Part shown: in pieces, positions 24,993 to 34,100 of the stretch
How positions within the stretch are numbered: position 1 is the stretch's first letter
Layout: each line of letters begins with the position of its first letter
Assembly (NCBI RefSeq): GCF_030655195.1
Contig: NZ_JAURWA010000144.1
Coordinates: 1-35,828 of the forward strand
Length of the DNA stretch: 35,828 bases
Direction of reading: 5' to 3'
DNA from: Patulibacter sp.
Lineage (GTDB): Bacteria > Actinomycetota > Thermoleophilia > Solirubrobacterales > Solirubrobacteraceae
Translations under genes and position numbers: made by a program
Notes under the pieces: generated by a model
Database searches by the model: none
What the model was told of the DNA's origin: nothing
What the model saw: the letters and a program-made list of their open reading frames with translations, nothing else

Positions 24993-25979
24993 ATGGCCTC
25001 CCCCGGCCCCACGACTCCTCGAGGCCGGGCGCTGCGCCGTGCGGTGCTCGCCCTGCTCGCCCTCTTCGGGGTCGCCACCGTCCTCGCGCTCGTGCTCCGC
25101 TCCGGGTCGGACTCGGACCTGCCGCCGGTGACCGTCCCGACCGGGGCGACCGACGGCACCGCCGTCCGTCGGTACGACCTGCGCAGCACGTCCGCCGGTC
25201 GACGGCTGGTCCAGACGGTCGTTCTCCCGCCCGGGGACCTCCGGGGCCGACCGCTCCTGGTGTTCCTGCACGCCCGGGCGCAGGACCCCGCGAGCCTCGC
25301 CCAGGCGCCCCTGCGAGCGGCACTGGCCCGGCTCGGGGACCGCGCCCCGGTCGTCCTCCTGCCCGCTGACGACGGTGGGTCGTACTGGCACGACCGCGAC
25401 AGCGGGAGCTGGGGGCGGTACGTGCTCTACGAGGCGATCCCGACCGTGCTCCGGCGCTACGGACTGGACGGGTCGCGCATGGCTATCGGCGGGATCTCGA
25501 TGGGCGGTGCGGGCGCGTTCGCCCTGGCACGCGACGCCCCGGGCCGGTTCTGCGCGGTCGGCGGGCACTCCGCGGCGCTGTGGTCGGCGGCCTCGAAGGC
25601 GGACCCGGGGGCGTACGACGACGCGGAGGACTTCGCCCGCAACGAGCCCGTCGGGCCGGTGCGGCGCGAGGAGACGCAGCGCTACGGCGTGCCGCTGTGG
25701 CTCGACGTGGGCACCGCCGACCGGTTCCTGCCCGCGGACCGGGAGTTCGCGCGGCTGCTGCGCTCGCGGGGGGAGCGCGTGGCGTTCTCGACCGGGCCCG
25801 GCGGGCACGAGCCGCGGTACTGGCAGCGCAACATGGGGCGCTACCTCGACTTCTACGCCGGCGCACTGGCCGACTGCGGCCCACGGGACCCCGGGGCGGC
25901 GGTGAGCCGCCGCGGGTCCCGCGGGTCCGGCCGGAGGGCCTCCCGCCGCCTGACCGGCGGCGGGACCCTCGGTCAGTAG
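24993..25979 (+). CDS. Membrane-anchored alpha/beta-hydrolase, esterase D-like
   Basis: The 328-residue protein has an N-terminal membrane anchor or signal segment (about 17-36), a short linker, then an esterase D / feruloyl-esterase-like hydrolase fold. The nucleophile elbow is GISMGG with S169; the likely acid is D243 in VGTADRF and the base H272 in GPGGHEPRYWQ. LLVFLHARAQ at 88-97 supplies the oxyanion-side strand. It probably acts outside the membrane on an ester whose identity is unknown. The last 35 residues are Arg/Ser/Gly-rich and run through a strong hairpin; the stop overlaps the end of the convergent DUF4389 gene by a few bases. Confidence 0.85.
   Translation: MASPGPTTPRGRALRRAVLALLALFGVATVLALVLRSGSDSDLPPVTVPTGATDGTAVRRYDLRSTSAGRRLVQTVVLPPGDLRGRPLLVFLHARAQDPASLAQAPLRAALARLGDRAPVVLLPADDGGSYWHDRDSGSWGRYVLYEAIPTVLRRYGLDGSRMAIGGISMGGAGAFALARDAPGRFCAVGGHSAALWSAASKADPGAYDDAEDFARNEPVGPVRREETQRYGVPLWLDVGTADRFLPADREFARLLRSRGERVAFSTGPGGHEPRYWQRNMGRYLDFYAGALADCGPRDPGAAVSRRGSRGSGRRASRRLTGGGTLGQ
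25941..25965. terminator. Hairpin at the convergent esterase/DUF4389 ends
   Basis: TCCCGCCGCC, loop TGACC, GGCGGCGGGA form a perfect 10-bp stem. It lies inside the last codons of the esterase and just beyond the DUF4389 stop, so it can end transcription on both strands. Confidence 0.6.
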
Positions 25980-26596
25980 GTCGCCGCGGCAGGGGTGGTC
26001 GGCGGCACGGCCGGACCGGCGCCGGAGGTGTCGAACGACGGGAAGCGCTCGACCAGGAGGGTGCTGTAGGCCGTCGAGCGCACGGAGTACGAGACGCAGA
26101 ACGCGATCGCGTTGTGCAGCCCGTCGGGGTTGCGGCCGAGGATGATGATCGCGACCCAGGCGATGAACGCGACCACGCTGAGGACGATGCTCAGGGCGTA
26201 GTTGATGATGCCGACCAGGATCAGCGGCAGGAAGCGCAGCAGGACCCAGAGGCGGCTGTAGGACTCCTTCGCGGGGCCGATCTCGAGCTCGATCGGGTAC
26301 GTCGTCTCGTCGCTGCCGGAGAACGGCGGGAACCGGTCGCTCAAGAGGTACAGGTACGAGTAGAAGCGGGTGTGGAACCGCACGAAGCCCCGCACGAAGG
26401 AGTAGAGACCCGCCGGGTAGCGGCCCGTGAACAGCAGGGCGAACCAGGCGATGATGACCGCGACGTAGGTGACGATCCCGTAGAAGAACCAGACGATGGC
26501 GTGCGGGATCACGAGGATCCAGCGGAAGAACGCCGTGAGACGGCTGTGCCGCTCGGCGTTGGGGGCGATGAACAACAGCTCACCTGGTGCGGGCAT
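25973..26596 (-). CDS. DUF4389-family membrane protein
   Basis: The 207-residue protein shows two DUF4389-like units: paired hydrophobic segments at about 23-58 (FFRWILVIPHAIVWFFYGIV) and about 116-153 (LRFLPLILVGIINYALSIVL). Each is followed by a conserved stretch, FTGRYPAGLYSFVRGFVRFH with SYLYLLSDRFPPF in the first, and LGRNPDGLHNAIAFCVSYSV with ERFPSF in the second. The end is Pro/Thr/Ala-rich. Function of the family is unknown. A good ribosome site (GAGGAG) precedes the ATG, and no -10 box abuts the start, so a leader is expected. Confidence 0.88.
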   Translation of the reverse strand: MPAPGELLFIAPNAERHSRLTAFFRWILVIPHAIVWFFYGIVTYVAVIIAWFALLFTGRYPAGLYSFVRGFVRFHTRFYSYLYLLSDRFPPFSGSDETTYPIELEIGPAKESYSRLWVLLRFLPLILVGIINYALSIVLSVVAFIAWVAIIILGRNPDGLHNAIAFCVSYSVRSTAYSTLLVERFPSFDTSGAGPAVPPTTPAAATY

Positions 26597-26745
26597 GGGG
26601 ACTCCTCGGGAGGGGGGGACGGCGTTCGCCGTGGCTGCCGGGGGTTGTACCAGCGCGGGAGGACGCCGGTGGTGAGAACCGATGGTCCGGGTGTGCCCCC
26701 GGGTCCGCGGAGTCCTCGGCCCGGGACGTGCGCCGCCCCGGCCGC

Positions 26746-26751
26746 TAGCGT
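26746..26751 (+). promoter_or_regulatory. -10 box of the HEPN gene (TAGCGT)
   Basis: TAGCGT ends 8 nt before the GTG at 26760 and supports that start over the upstream in-frame codons. Confidence 0.5.
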
Positions 26752-26759
26752 CCGCGGGC

Positions 26760-27404
26760 GTGGAGCCGATCCCGATCCAGCAGGCCCGGGCGCGCTACGC
26801 GGAGCTCGTCGCCGGGCCGCGCGACCTGCTCGCGCTCGCGGACCCCGGCGACGCCCGCGCACGCCTGATCCCGGCGTCGTCGCTGGTCTTCGCCCTCGGC
26901 GCGTGGGAGGCGTTCTGCGAGGAGCTGCTGCGGGCCGCGGCGGTCGGTGTCGTCGGCGCCGCCCGCGGGCCGCAGGACCTGCCGAAGGCGATCCGCGAGA
27001 CGCTCGTCGAGATCACGGGCGAGCCCGGCGAGCCGTGGGACCACGTGCTGAAGCGCCTCGGCGGCGGCTGGCACCGTGCCGCGGTCCGGCATCTCGGGCG
27101 ATCGCTCGAGCACCGGTTCCGCCACTGGAACACGCCGAGTGCCGCAGGGGTCGACCGGCTCGCCGAGCAGGTGGCGGGCATGCCGCCGATCTCGCCGCGC
27201 TGGCCGTCGGTGGACGGGCACCCCGGCGCGGACGTCCTCGACGACGCGATCCGCCGCCGAGGAGAGGCCGTCCACCTGGCCCGGGTCGACTTCGGAGCCG
27301 ACGTCATCGTGCCCGTGCTCGACCTGCTCGACGGGATCGTCGACGTCACGGCGACGACGGTGGCCCGTCGCATCGGCCACCTGCCACCGATCACCTCCGG
27401 CTGA
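26760..27404 (+). CDS. HEPN-domain protein, RiboL-PSP-HEPN/MAE_28990-like
   Basis: The 214-residue helical protein has features of the HEPN group used by many toxin and phage-defence RNases. An early SSLVFALGAWEAFCEELL helix (41-58) has the W-E-x(3)-E pattern, FRHWNTPSAAGVDRLAEQV (120-138) matches the N-x-P-s-x-x-N/D-v-x-x-L block, and R167-GEAV-H172 fits the catalytic R-X4-H motif. The arginine is not followed by the usual polar Asn. There is no adjacent nucleotidyltransferase (MNT) antitoxin or defence gene; neighbours are a DUF4389 protein and argD. The GTG start is set by the TAGCGT box. Family membership is likely; RNase activity is a guess. Confidence 0.6.
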   Translation: MEPIPIQQARARYAELVAGPRDLLALADPGDARARLIPASSLVFALGAWEAFCEELLRAAAVGVVGAARGPQDLPKAIRETLVEITGEPGEPWDHVLKRLGGGWHRAAVRHLGRSLEHRFRHWNTPSAAGVDRLAEQVAGMPPISPRWPSVDGHPGADVLDDAIRRRGEAVHLARVDFGADVIVPVLDLLDGIVDVTATTVARRIGHLPPITSG

Positions 27405-27440
27405 CGAGCCCGGAGCCGGCGTCGGGCCCGGCCCCCGTCC

Positions 27441-27522
27441 GGGTGGCCCGAGCCTCGCCGAAGTCCGACGAGACCAGGACCCGAGACGCTCGGGACGGGC
27501 CCCGGCCCTCTCTCTCTCTCTT
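27441..27522 (-). repeat. Dispersed 3'-end element, copy D (after argD)
   Basis: The most divergent copy. It keeps GGGTGGCCCGAGCC, GTCCGACG and CCCGAG-ACG-CTCGGG (perfect 6-bp hairpin), then a run of CT dinucleotides (about 27508-27521) against the argD stop. It lies between convergent genes (HEPN and argD). Confidence 0.65.
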
Positions 27523-28716
27523 TCAGCGCGCGGCGAACCCCGCCGCGATCCGTGCGACGCCGTCGTCGACCTGCTCGTCGGTGATCGTCAGCGGGGGCAG
27601 CAGGCGCAGGGCGCTCGGCGTCGGGCCGTTGACCCAGACGTCGTGCTCCGTGACGAGACGACCGGCGAGCTCGGCGGCGCTCCCGTGCCGCTCGACGGCC
27701 TCGGGCGTCAGCTCGACCGCGAGCATCAGTCCGCGGCCGCGGACGGACGCGACGTCCGGCAGCGCCTCGAGGCCCGTGCGGAAGCGTGCCCCGGCCTCGG
27801 TGACCCGCTCGAGGAAGCCGGGGGCCTCCATCACGTCGAAGACGGCGAGCGCGGCGGCGCAGACCAGCGGGTTGCCGGCGAACGTCGAGCCGTGGTCACC
27901 CGGCTGGAGCACGTCGTAGAGGTGGGGCGCGGTGACCAGGGCCCCGATCGGCAGGCCGTTGGCCAGCGCCTTGGCGACGGTGATCGCGTCGGGCGTCACG
28001 CCCGTGGACTGGTAGCTCCACATCGTGCCGGTGCGGCCCATGCCGGACTGCACCTCGTCGACGATCAGGAGGGCGCCGTGCTCGTCACAGGCCTCGCGGG
28101 CGGCGAGCAGGACGTCGTCGGGGATCGGGAGGACACCGCTCTCGCCCTGGAGCGTCTCGAGCAGGACCGCGGCGGTGCCCTCGCCGACGGCGCCGCGGAC
28201 GGCCTCGGGCGTCGGTGGGACGGCCCGGAAGCCGCCGACGAGCGGCGCGAACGGCTCCTGCTTGGCCTCCTGCGGGGTGGCGGACAACGCGCCGTAGGTG
28301 CGACCGTGGAAGCCCTTGAACAGCGAGACGATCTCGCCGCCGCGCTTGTGACGCCGCGCGAGCTTGATCGCCGCCTCGTTGGCCTCCGCCCCCGAGTTCT
28401 GGAACAGCACGCCGCCGCCGAGCGAGCTCAGCGACAGCCGCTGCGCCAGGCGGGTCGGGCCCTCGAGGTGGACGAGGTTGCTCGTGTGCAGCAGGGTGCC
28501 GGCCTGCTCCTGGATCGCCATCGTGACGGCCGGGTGCGCGTGGCCGAGCGACGTGACGCCGAGGCCGCAGAGGAGGTCCAGGACGCGTCGGCCGTCGACC
28601 GTGTGGAGCCAGACGTCGGCGCCCGAGGCGACGGCGACGGGCAGCCGCGCGTAGTTCTGCAGGACGTGCCGGGACTCGATCTCCTCGAGCTCGGCGAGGG
28701 TCAGGGGGGCGCTCAT
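27523..28716 (-). CDS. argD: Acetylornithine aminotransferase
   Basis: ArgD (397 aa) is a class III PLP aminotransferase that turns N-acetylglutamate semialdehyde into N-acetylornithine. The PLP lysine is K249 in TVAKALANG, the pyridine-binding aspartate is D220 in IVDEVQSG, and the phosphate-binding NSGAEANEAAIK (107-118) and GFHGRTYGAL (135-144) are intact. It is third in argJ-argB-argD, 82 nt after argB, with no leaderless box, so it is probably expressed from the upstream genes. It could also act in lysine synthesis (DapC), as some family members do. Confidence 0.94.
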   Translation of the reverse strand: MSAPLTLAELEEIESRHVLQNYARLPVAVASGADVWLHTVDGRRVLDLLCGLGVTSLGHAHPAVTMAIQEQAGTLLHTSNLVHLEGPTRLAQRLSLSSLGGGVLFQNSGAEANEAAIKLARRHKRGGEIVSLFKGFHGRTYGALSATPQEAKQEPFAPLVGGFRAVPPTPEAVRGAVGEGTAAVLLETLQGESGVLPIPDDVLLAAREACDEHGALLIVDEVQSGMGRTGTMWSYQSTGVTPDAITVAKALANGLPIGALVTAPHLYDVLQPGDHGSTFAGNPLVCAAALAVFDVMEAPGFLERVTEAGARFRTGLEALPDVASVRGRGLMLAVELTPEAVERHGSAAELAGRLVTEHDVWVNGPTPSALRLLPPLTITDEQVDDGVARIAAGFAAR

Positions 28717-28798
28717 GCGTCTCGCTTCTCGTCGGGGGAGGTGGTGCGCGCGGGCACGCCGCCGGTCCCGCCGCTCGTGGCGGCGTGGGACCGCGGGC

Positions 28799-29695
28799 TC
28801 ACCGCGCCGGCCTGATCTGGGTGCCGCAGCCCTCGTCGGTGAACAGCTCGAGCAGGACGGAGTGCGGCTTGCGGCCGTCGACGATCGAGGCGGCACCGAC
28901 ACCCGAGTGCACCGCGTCGACGCACGCCTGCAGCTTCGGTCGCATGCCGCCGGCGATCCCGGGCAGCGCGTCCTCGACCTCGTCGGTGGTGGCCTGGACG
29001 ACGAGCGTGTCGGGATCGTCGACGTCGCCGAGCCAGCCGGCGATGTCGGTGAGGAAGATCAGCCGCGTGGCGCCCAGGGCGCGGGCGACCGCGGCGGCGG
29101 CCTCGTCGGCGTTGACGTTGTGCGCCTGCCCGGACTCGTCCGAGCCGACGGAGGCGATGACGGGGACGAAGTCCTCGGCGACGTGGTCGATGACGCCGGT
29201 GTCGACGCGCGTGACGCGGCCGACGAAGCCGACGTCCTCGCCGTTCGGCCCCGTGGTGGTCTCGACCTTGAAGAGGTTGCCGTCGTCGCCGGACAGGCCG
29301 ACGGCGGGCTGGCCGTGGCGGTTGATGCGGACGACGATGTCCTTGTTGACCTTCCCGACGAGGACCATCTTGGCGACCTCGACGGTGGCCTCGTCCGAGA
29401 CCCGCAGGCCGCCCCGGAACTCGACGGGCAGGCCCAGCCGACCCATGAACTCCGTGATCGCCGGGCCGCCGCCGTGCACCACGACGACGTTGACGCCGAC
29501 GTACTTCAGGAGGGCGATGTCGCGGGCGAAGTCCTCGCGCAGCTCCGGGTCCGTCATCGCCGCGCCGCCGTACTTGATGACGACGGTGCGCTCGCGGAAC
29601 TGCCGGATGTAGGGCAGGGCCTCCAGCAGGGTGCCGACGTCGCGCACGCCGAGCCCTGCGGAGGCGTCGGGCGTCGGGGCGTCGGGGGCGGTCAC
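28799..29695 (-). CDS. argB: N-acetylglutamate kinase
   Basis: ArgB (298 aa) phosphorylates N-acetylglutamate. The ATP-side KYGGAAM (K41) and the substrate loop VVVVHGGGP are present. Two features match arginine-inhibited kinases: an N-terminal helix ending ALPYIRQFRERTVVIKYGG, and a C-terminal HSVLLELFTDEGCGT segment. So feedback inhibition by arginine is likely, which fits the acetyl-recycling pathway given by the ArgJ gene next to it. The GTG at 29695 has TAGGGT exactly 7 nt upstream, so argB may also be transcribed on its own despite the 59-nt gap after argJ. Confidence 0.95.
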   Translation of the reverse strand: MTAPDAPTPDASAGLGVRDVGTLLEALPYIRQFRERTVVIKYGGAAMTDPELREDFARDIALLKYVGVNVVVVHGGGPAITEFMGRLGLPVEFRGGLRVSDEATVEVAKMVLVGKVNKDIVVRINRHGQPAVGLSGDDGNLFKVETTTGPNGEDVGFVGRVTRVDTGVIDHVAEDFVPVIASVGSDESGQAHNVNADEAAAAVARALGATRLIFLTDIAGWLGDVDDPDTLVVQATTDEVEDALPGIAGGMRPKLQACVDAVHSGVGAASIVDGRKPHSVLLELFTDEGCGTQIRPAR

Positions 29696-29702
29696 CCGGG
29701 GA

Positions 29703-29708
29703 ACCCTA
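29703..29708 (-). promoter_or_regulatory. -10 box of argB (TAGGGT)
   Basis: TAGGGT ends 7 nt before the argB GTG, inside the 59-nt argJ-argB gap. It predicts an internal, leaderless promoter in the arg cluster. Confidence 0.55.
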
Positions 29709-29754
29709 ATGGCCCACGGGGGTTCCGGGCCGCGCGGCGCCCGGACGGTCGGGG

Positions 29755-31062
29755 TCAGGTCGTGTACTCGGCGTTCAGCGTCACGTACTCGTGGCCGAGG
29801 TCGCTGAAGTACACCTCGGTCTCGTTCGCGAAGTCCGGGACCCCACCGTCCTCGCCGACCGCCGCGCCGAGGGTGATGTCGTACTCGACCTCGACGTCGC
29901 GGACCAGCGCCTCGAGCGCCGGGCGGTCGAAGACGACCTCCTGGCCGTCGCGGCAGACCTCGACGCCCGCGATCCGCACGCCGACCGGGTTCAGCGCCGG
30001 GCCCGGGAGGACGGCGCCGACGGCCTGGACGATGCGGCCCCAGTTGGGGTCACCGCCGTAGAGCGCCGTCTTCACCAGCGGCGAGTTGGCCACCTGCCGG
30101 GCGACGCGCTCGCACGCCGGGCCGTCGGAGCCGCGGACGGTGACGCGGCCGACCCTCCGGGCGCCCTCGCCGTCGGCGGTGATCAGGAGCGCGAGCTGGC
30201 GCAGCAGGGCGTCGAGGGCCAGGCCGAAGCGCTGCTCGTCCGGCGTGCCGGGCTCGACGGCGATGCCGCTGGCGCCCGACGCGATCAGGACCGCGGTGTC
30301 CGAGGTGGACAGCTGGCCGTCGACGGAGATCCGGTCGAAGGAGCGCTTGACGCAGACGCCGAGCAACAGGTCGGCGGTCTCCGCCGAGAGCCGCGCGTCC
30401 GTGGTGACGAAGCAGAGCATCGTGGCGAAGCTCGGCTGGATCATGCCCGCGCCCTTGCAGACGGCGTGCAGCGTGACTTCGCCGCCGTCCAGGGCGACCG
30501 TCAGGGTCGCGGTCTTCGGGAACAGGTCCGTCGTCTCGATGCCGCGGCGGAAGTCCTCGTCGCCGTCCTCGCGCAGGGCGGTGCCGGCGGCGGCCACGCC
30601 CTGGGGCACGACGTCCATGGGCAGCGGCACCCCGATGACCCCGGTGGCGCAGACGGCGACCTCGTCCTCCCCCACGCCCGCGGCCTCGGCGGCCGCGGCG
30701 CGGACCTGACGCGCGGTGGTGAACCCGTCGCGGCCGGTCCCGGCGTTCGCGTTGCCGCTGGTGATCACGACCGCGCGCAGCGCATCCAGGCGCGACTCGT
30801 CCTTCGTCACCAGGACGGGCGGCGCGGCGGTGCCCGAGCGGGTGAACCGCGCGGCGGACACGGCGTCGGGCGCGTCGCAGACCAGCAGCGCGACGTCCGT
30901 CCCGCCCGACGGCTTGATGCCGGCGGCGACCCCGGCGGCCCGGAACCCCTTCGGCAGCCCCCGGTCGGCGACCCCGACCACGGAGTCGGGCACCTCGACC
31001 CAGCGCGAGCGGAAGAACGGGGTGCCGGCGGGAGGGTTGGAGGAGGTTGCGGGGACGCTCAT
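29755..31062 (-). CDS. argJ: Glutamate N-acetyltransferase (ornithine acetyltransferase)
   Basis: ArgJ (435 aa) transfers the acetyl group from N-acetylornithine to glutamate, closing the acetyl cycle; some members also use acetyl-CoA. It is made as a precursor that cuts itself before a threonine nucleophile, here T214 in KGAGMIQPSFATML, where relatives often have PNMATML. The oxyanion region ATGVIG (T140-G141) and TSGNANAGTG (101-110) are present. Length is normal. ATG at 31062 has TACACT 9 nt upstream. The usual first gene argC is not upstream; instead a divergent repeat protein begins at 31198. Confidence 0.95.
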   Translation of the reverse strand: MSVPATSSNPPAGTPFFRSRWVEVPDSVVGVADRGLPKGFRAAGVAAGIKPSGGTDVALLVCDAPDAVSAARFTRSGTAAPPVLVTKDESRLDALRAVVITSGNANAGTGRDGFTTARQVRAAAAEAAGVGEDEVAVCATGVIGVPLPMDVVPQGVAAAGTALREDGDEDFRRGIETTDLFPKTATLTVALDGGEVTLHAVCKGAGMIQPSFATMLCFVTTDARLSAETADLLLGVCVKRSFDRISVDGQLSTSDTAVLIASGASGIAVEPGTPDEQRFGLALDALLRQLALLITADGEGARRVGRVTVRGSDGPACERVARQVANSPLVKTALYGGDPNWGRIVQAVGAVLPGPALNPVGVRIAGVEVCRDGQEVVFDRPALEALVRDVEVEYDITLGAAVGEDGGVPDFANETEVYFSDLGHEYVTLNAEYTT

Positions 31063-31071
31063 GCGGGGGCG

Positions 31072-31077
31072 AGTGTA
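31072..31077 (-). promoter_or_regulatory. -10 box of argJ (TACACT)
   Basis: TACACT ends 9 nt before the argJ ATG, giving a near-leaderless transcript. I see no obvious ARG-box operator beside it. Confidence 0.5.
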
Positions 31078-31129
31078 GAGGGGCGTCCGTCCGTGGCGCC
31101 GGGGGAGCGGGGTCGTCCTGCCCATCCCC

Positions 31130-31175
31130 ACCGGGACACGCGCGGCCGGGGTGGGAGGATGGGGCTGTCCCCGGT
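31130..31175. promoter_or_regulatory. Inverted repeat upstream of the DUF11-repeat gene
   Basis: ACCGGGACA (31130-31138) pairs with TGTCCCCGGT (31166-31175) with one bulged C across about 27 nt. It lies 22 nt before the GTG at 31198, in the region shared with divergent argJ. It may be an operator or a leader hairpin. Confidence 0.3.
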
Positions 31176-31197
31176 CCCCCGCCGCTCCAGGAACCCC

Positions 31198-34100
31198 GTG
31201 CACCCATCGCCCGCCGGCCCATCCATCTCCCTGCGCGTGGCCGTGCTCGCCGCGATCCTGCTGGCCGTGCTCGGGTCCGGGACGACCGTGGCCCGCGCCG
31301 CGGACCCGGCACCGGCGATGCTGACCGGCGTCGCGGCCGACGGCCCGGCACGCCGCGGGATGCGGGCGACCTTCCGCGTGACGGCCCGCAACGCCGGCGA
31401 CGCCGCGACGACCGTCCCGCTCGTCGTGCGCCTCGCGCCCGGGAACGGGGCGGCGCACCTCGACCCCCGGGCGGCGGGCAGCGGATGGACCTGCGCGCCG
31501 GACGGCCAGGCGCTCCGGTGCCAGAACGACGATCCCGTCGCGGCCGGCGCCTCGGCGGCGCTCCTCACCTACACCGCGGCGACCCCGGCCACCGCCCCCG
31601 CGTCGTCCGTGTTCGCGCTCGTCGCCTCGTCCTCCGGTCCGCCGGCGGGAGCCGTGGGGCAGTCCGCGGCGACCGTGGCCGTCGTCGACGCGTCACCGGC
31701 CGACGTCGTCCTCTCCGTGACCTCCCCCGGGCCGGCGCGGTCCGACGCCGCTCGCCCGTTCGACGTCCGTGTCCGCAACGCGGGCGCGGCGGCCACCGCC
31801 GAGCCGGTCGCCGTGACGTTCCCCGTCGACGACGGATCCATCGCCGCGTCGGGCGTGGGGTGGTCCTGCGACCCGGTGACCCGGCGCTGCGTCTACGCGC
31901 TGCCCCTGCTCGGCGGGGCCGAGGCGACGCCGTTGCGCGCGACGGTGGCTCCCGGCTCCCAGCCGTACGACGCGAACGCGTTCGCGGCCGCGGTGTCCGG
32001 GGGCGACGACCGGGATCTCTCGCGCAACAACGACGTTGCGAGCGCCCTCGGCACCCTGGTCCCGCCGTCCGACGTCGACCTGACGGTCGCGACCGCCGGC
32101 ACCGGTGCAGCGCCCGTCGCCGGTCGCGCGGGGTTCGTGGTCCGCGTCGGCAACGCCGGGAGCGCGTCGAGCGCGGGTCTCGTGACGGTGCGCCTCACGC
32201 GGAACTCCGGCGACGCCTCGGCGACCGCGACCGCGGCAGGCGACGGATGGACGTGCCCGTCCGGCACCGCCATGTGCACCACGTCGGTCCCCGTTCCCGC
32301 CGGGGGCCGAGCCGCGCCGCTGCTCGTGGAGGCTCCGGCGGACGAGGTGGGAGGGACCACGGCGTCGGTCGTCGCCACCGTGTCGGGCGCCGCCGACGCG
32401 GTCGTGACGAACGACGTCGCCGGCGCGTCGCGCTCCGTCCTGCCGACGGCGGGCGACGCCGTCGACGTCGCGCTCACCGACGTCCTGCCGCGGCGGAGGG
32501 GAACCACCTCCACCGCATCGGTCTCCGTCTCCGGCCCCGGCGCGGGGGCCGCCGACGGTCCCCTCGTCGTCCGCATCACCTCGGCGCTCCCCGCGGTCGC
32601 GTCCGGCCGGGGGTGGGTCTGCACCGCCGAGCTGACGTGTCGCCGCGAGCCCGACCCGGCGGCCGGCGAGGCCGCACCGCCGATCGCGCTCGAGCTCGGT
32701 GTCGACGCCGCTGCGCCCCGCCAGTCCTACGCGATCCGCGTCGCCGCCACCGCGGGCCCGGACGCCCCGACGCGCGTCGTCACCGCGACGACGTCGGTCG
32801 GTGCCCCGCTGACGGACGTCGCCCTCAGCGTGCCGGAGCTCCACCCGCTCGTCCGGGGTGAGCAGGCGGCCTTCCCGCTGCGGGTCTCGAACTCCGGTGC
32901 GGACCCCGCGCCCGGCCCGGTGACGGTGGCCCTCGACGCCTTCGCCCCCGGGCCCGATGCCGACGGCGCCGGGTGGGCCTGCACGACCCGTTCGATCCGC
33001 GGGCTCCGGTGCGTGCACGACGGCCCCGTCCCCGCGCGCGGCGCCCTGCCCGACCTGACGCTCCGCGAGGCGGCGCGACCGCTCGGCCTGCCCGGCGTCG
33101 TCCGCGTCACCGGGTCGGTGCGACTTCCGGTGGGTGCCGACGTCGACCCGTCGAACAACCGCGTCAGCGCGACGACCACCGTCGGCGTCAACGGGGTCGA
33201 GCTCACCCCGACGTTCCGGAGGGTCTCCCCCGCCCGCGACTCCACCCCCGGCACCGCCGAGATCGTCGTGCACAACACCGGGTCGCGCCCGTCGGCGGGC
33301 GACGTCGTGCTCGCGCGCACCGGGTGGACCGGGATCGACGGCGACGGATGGCGGTGCGTCTTCGCCTGCCGGTACACGGGGACGATCCTCCCCGGAGCCA
33401 CCAGCCCGCCTCTGCGGATCCAGGTCGGCGCGGGCGGGGACCTCGAGGTCGCGCTCAGCGGCGGCGGCGACCTCGACGCCTCCGACGCCCGCGCGGCGAC
33501 CCGCGTACCGGTCGCCCCGCCCCGCCCGGCGCCGTACCTGGAGCTGTCGGCGTTCGCGCCGGGCGCCCGCCCCGGAGCGACCACGACGTTCACCGCGAGC
33601 CTGACCGCGAGGGGCGGCACGGTCGTCCCGGAGGCCGTCGACGTCCGTCTCGACCCGTCCCCCGGCGTGGTCGTGCTCGACGTGGCCGGTGCCGGAATGC
33701 GCTGCGCGGGACTGCGATGCCGGCTGGACGCCGGGATCCCGGAGGGCGCGACCCGCGTGGTCCGGGCCACGCTCCGCCTGACGAGTCGCGCCGGAGGGCC
33801 GGCGGCCGTCCGGATCCGGACCGGGACGACCGTCCCCGGTCCCGGAGGCGACGACGAGGCCTTGGCGCGCGTCGTCCCGCTCGGGAGCGCCGGGGACCTC
33901 GTCGCCACGGTCGACGGCCCCGGCACGCAGGTCGCGGGGGATCGCGGAGCGTTCCGCGTCGACGTGCACAACACCGGCGAGGCCGCCGTCCGCGGGCCCG
34001 TCCGGGTCGACGTGAGCCACACCGCGCCGTTCGGGACCACCGACGTCGCGTCGAGGGACGGCTGGACGTGCGAGTCCGACGGGAGGACGTGCCTGCACGA

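Noticed and set aside
27508-27521. CT dinucleotide run as a phase-variation switch
   Set aside because: It lies after the argD stop, outside any reading frame and outside a promoter, so slippage would not change a protein.
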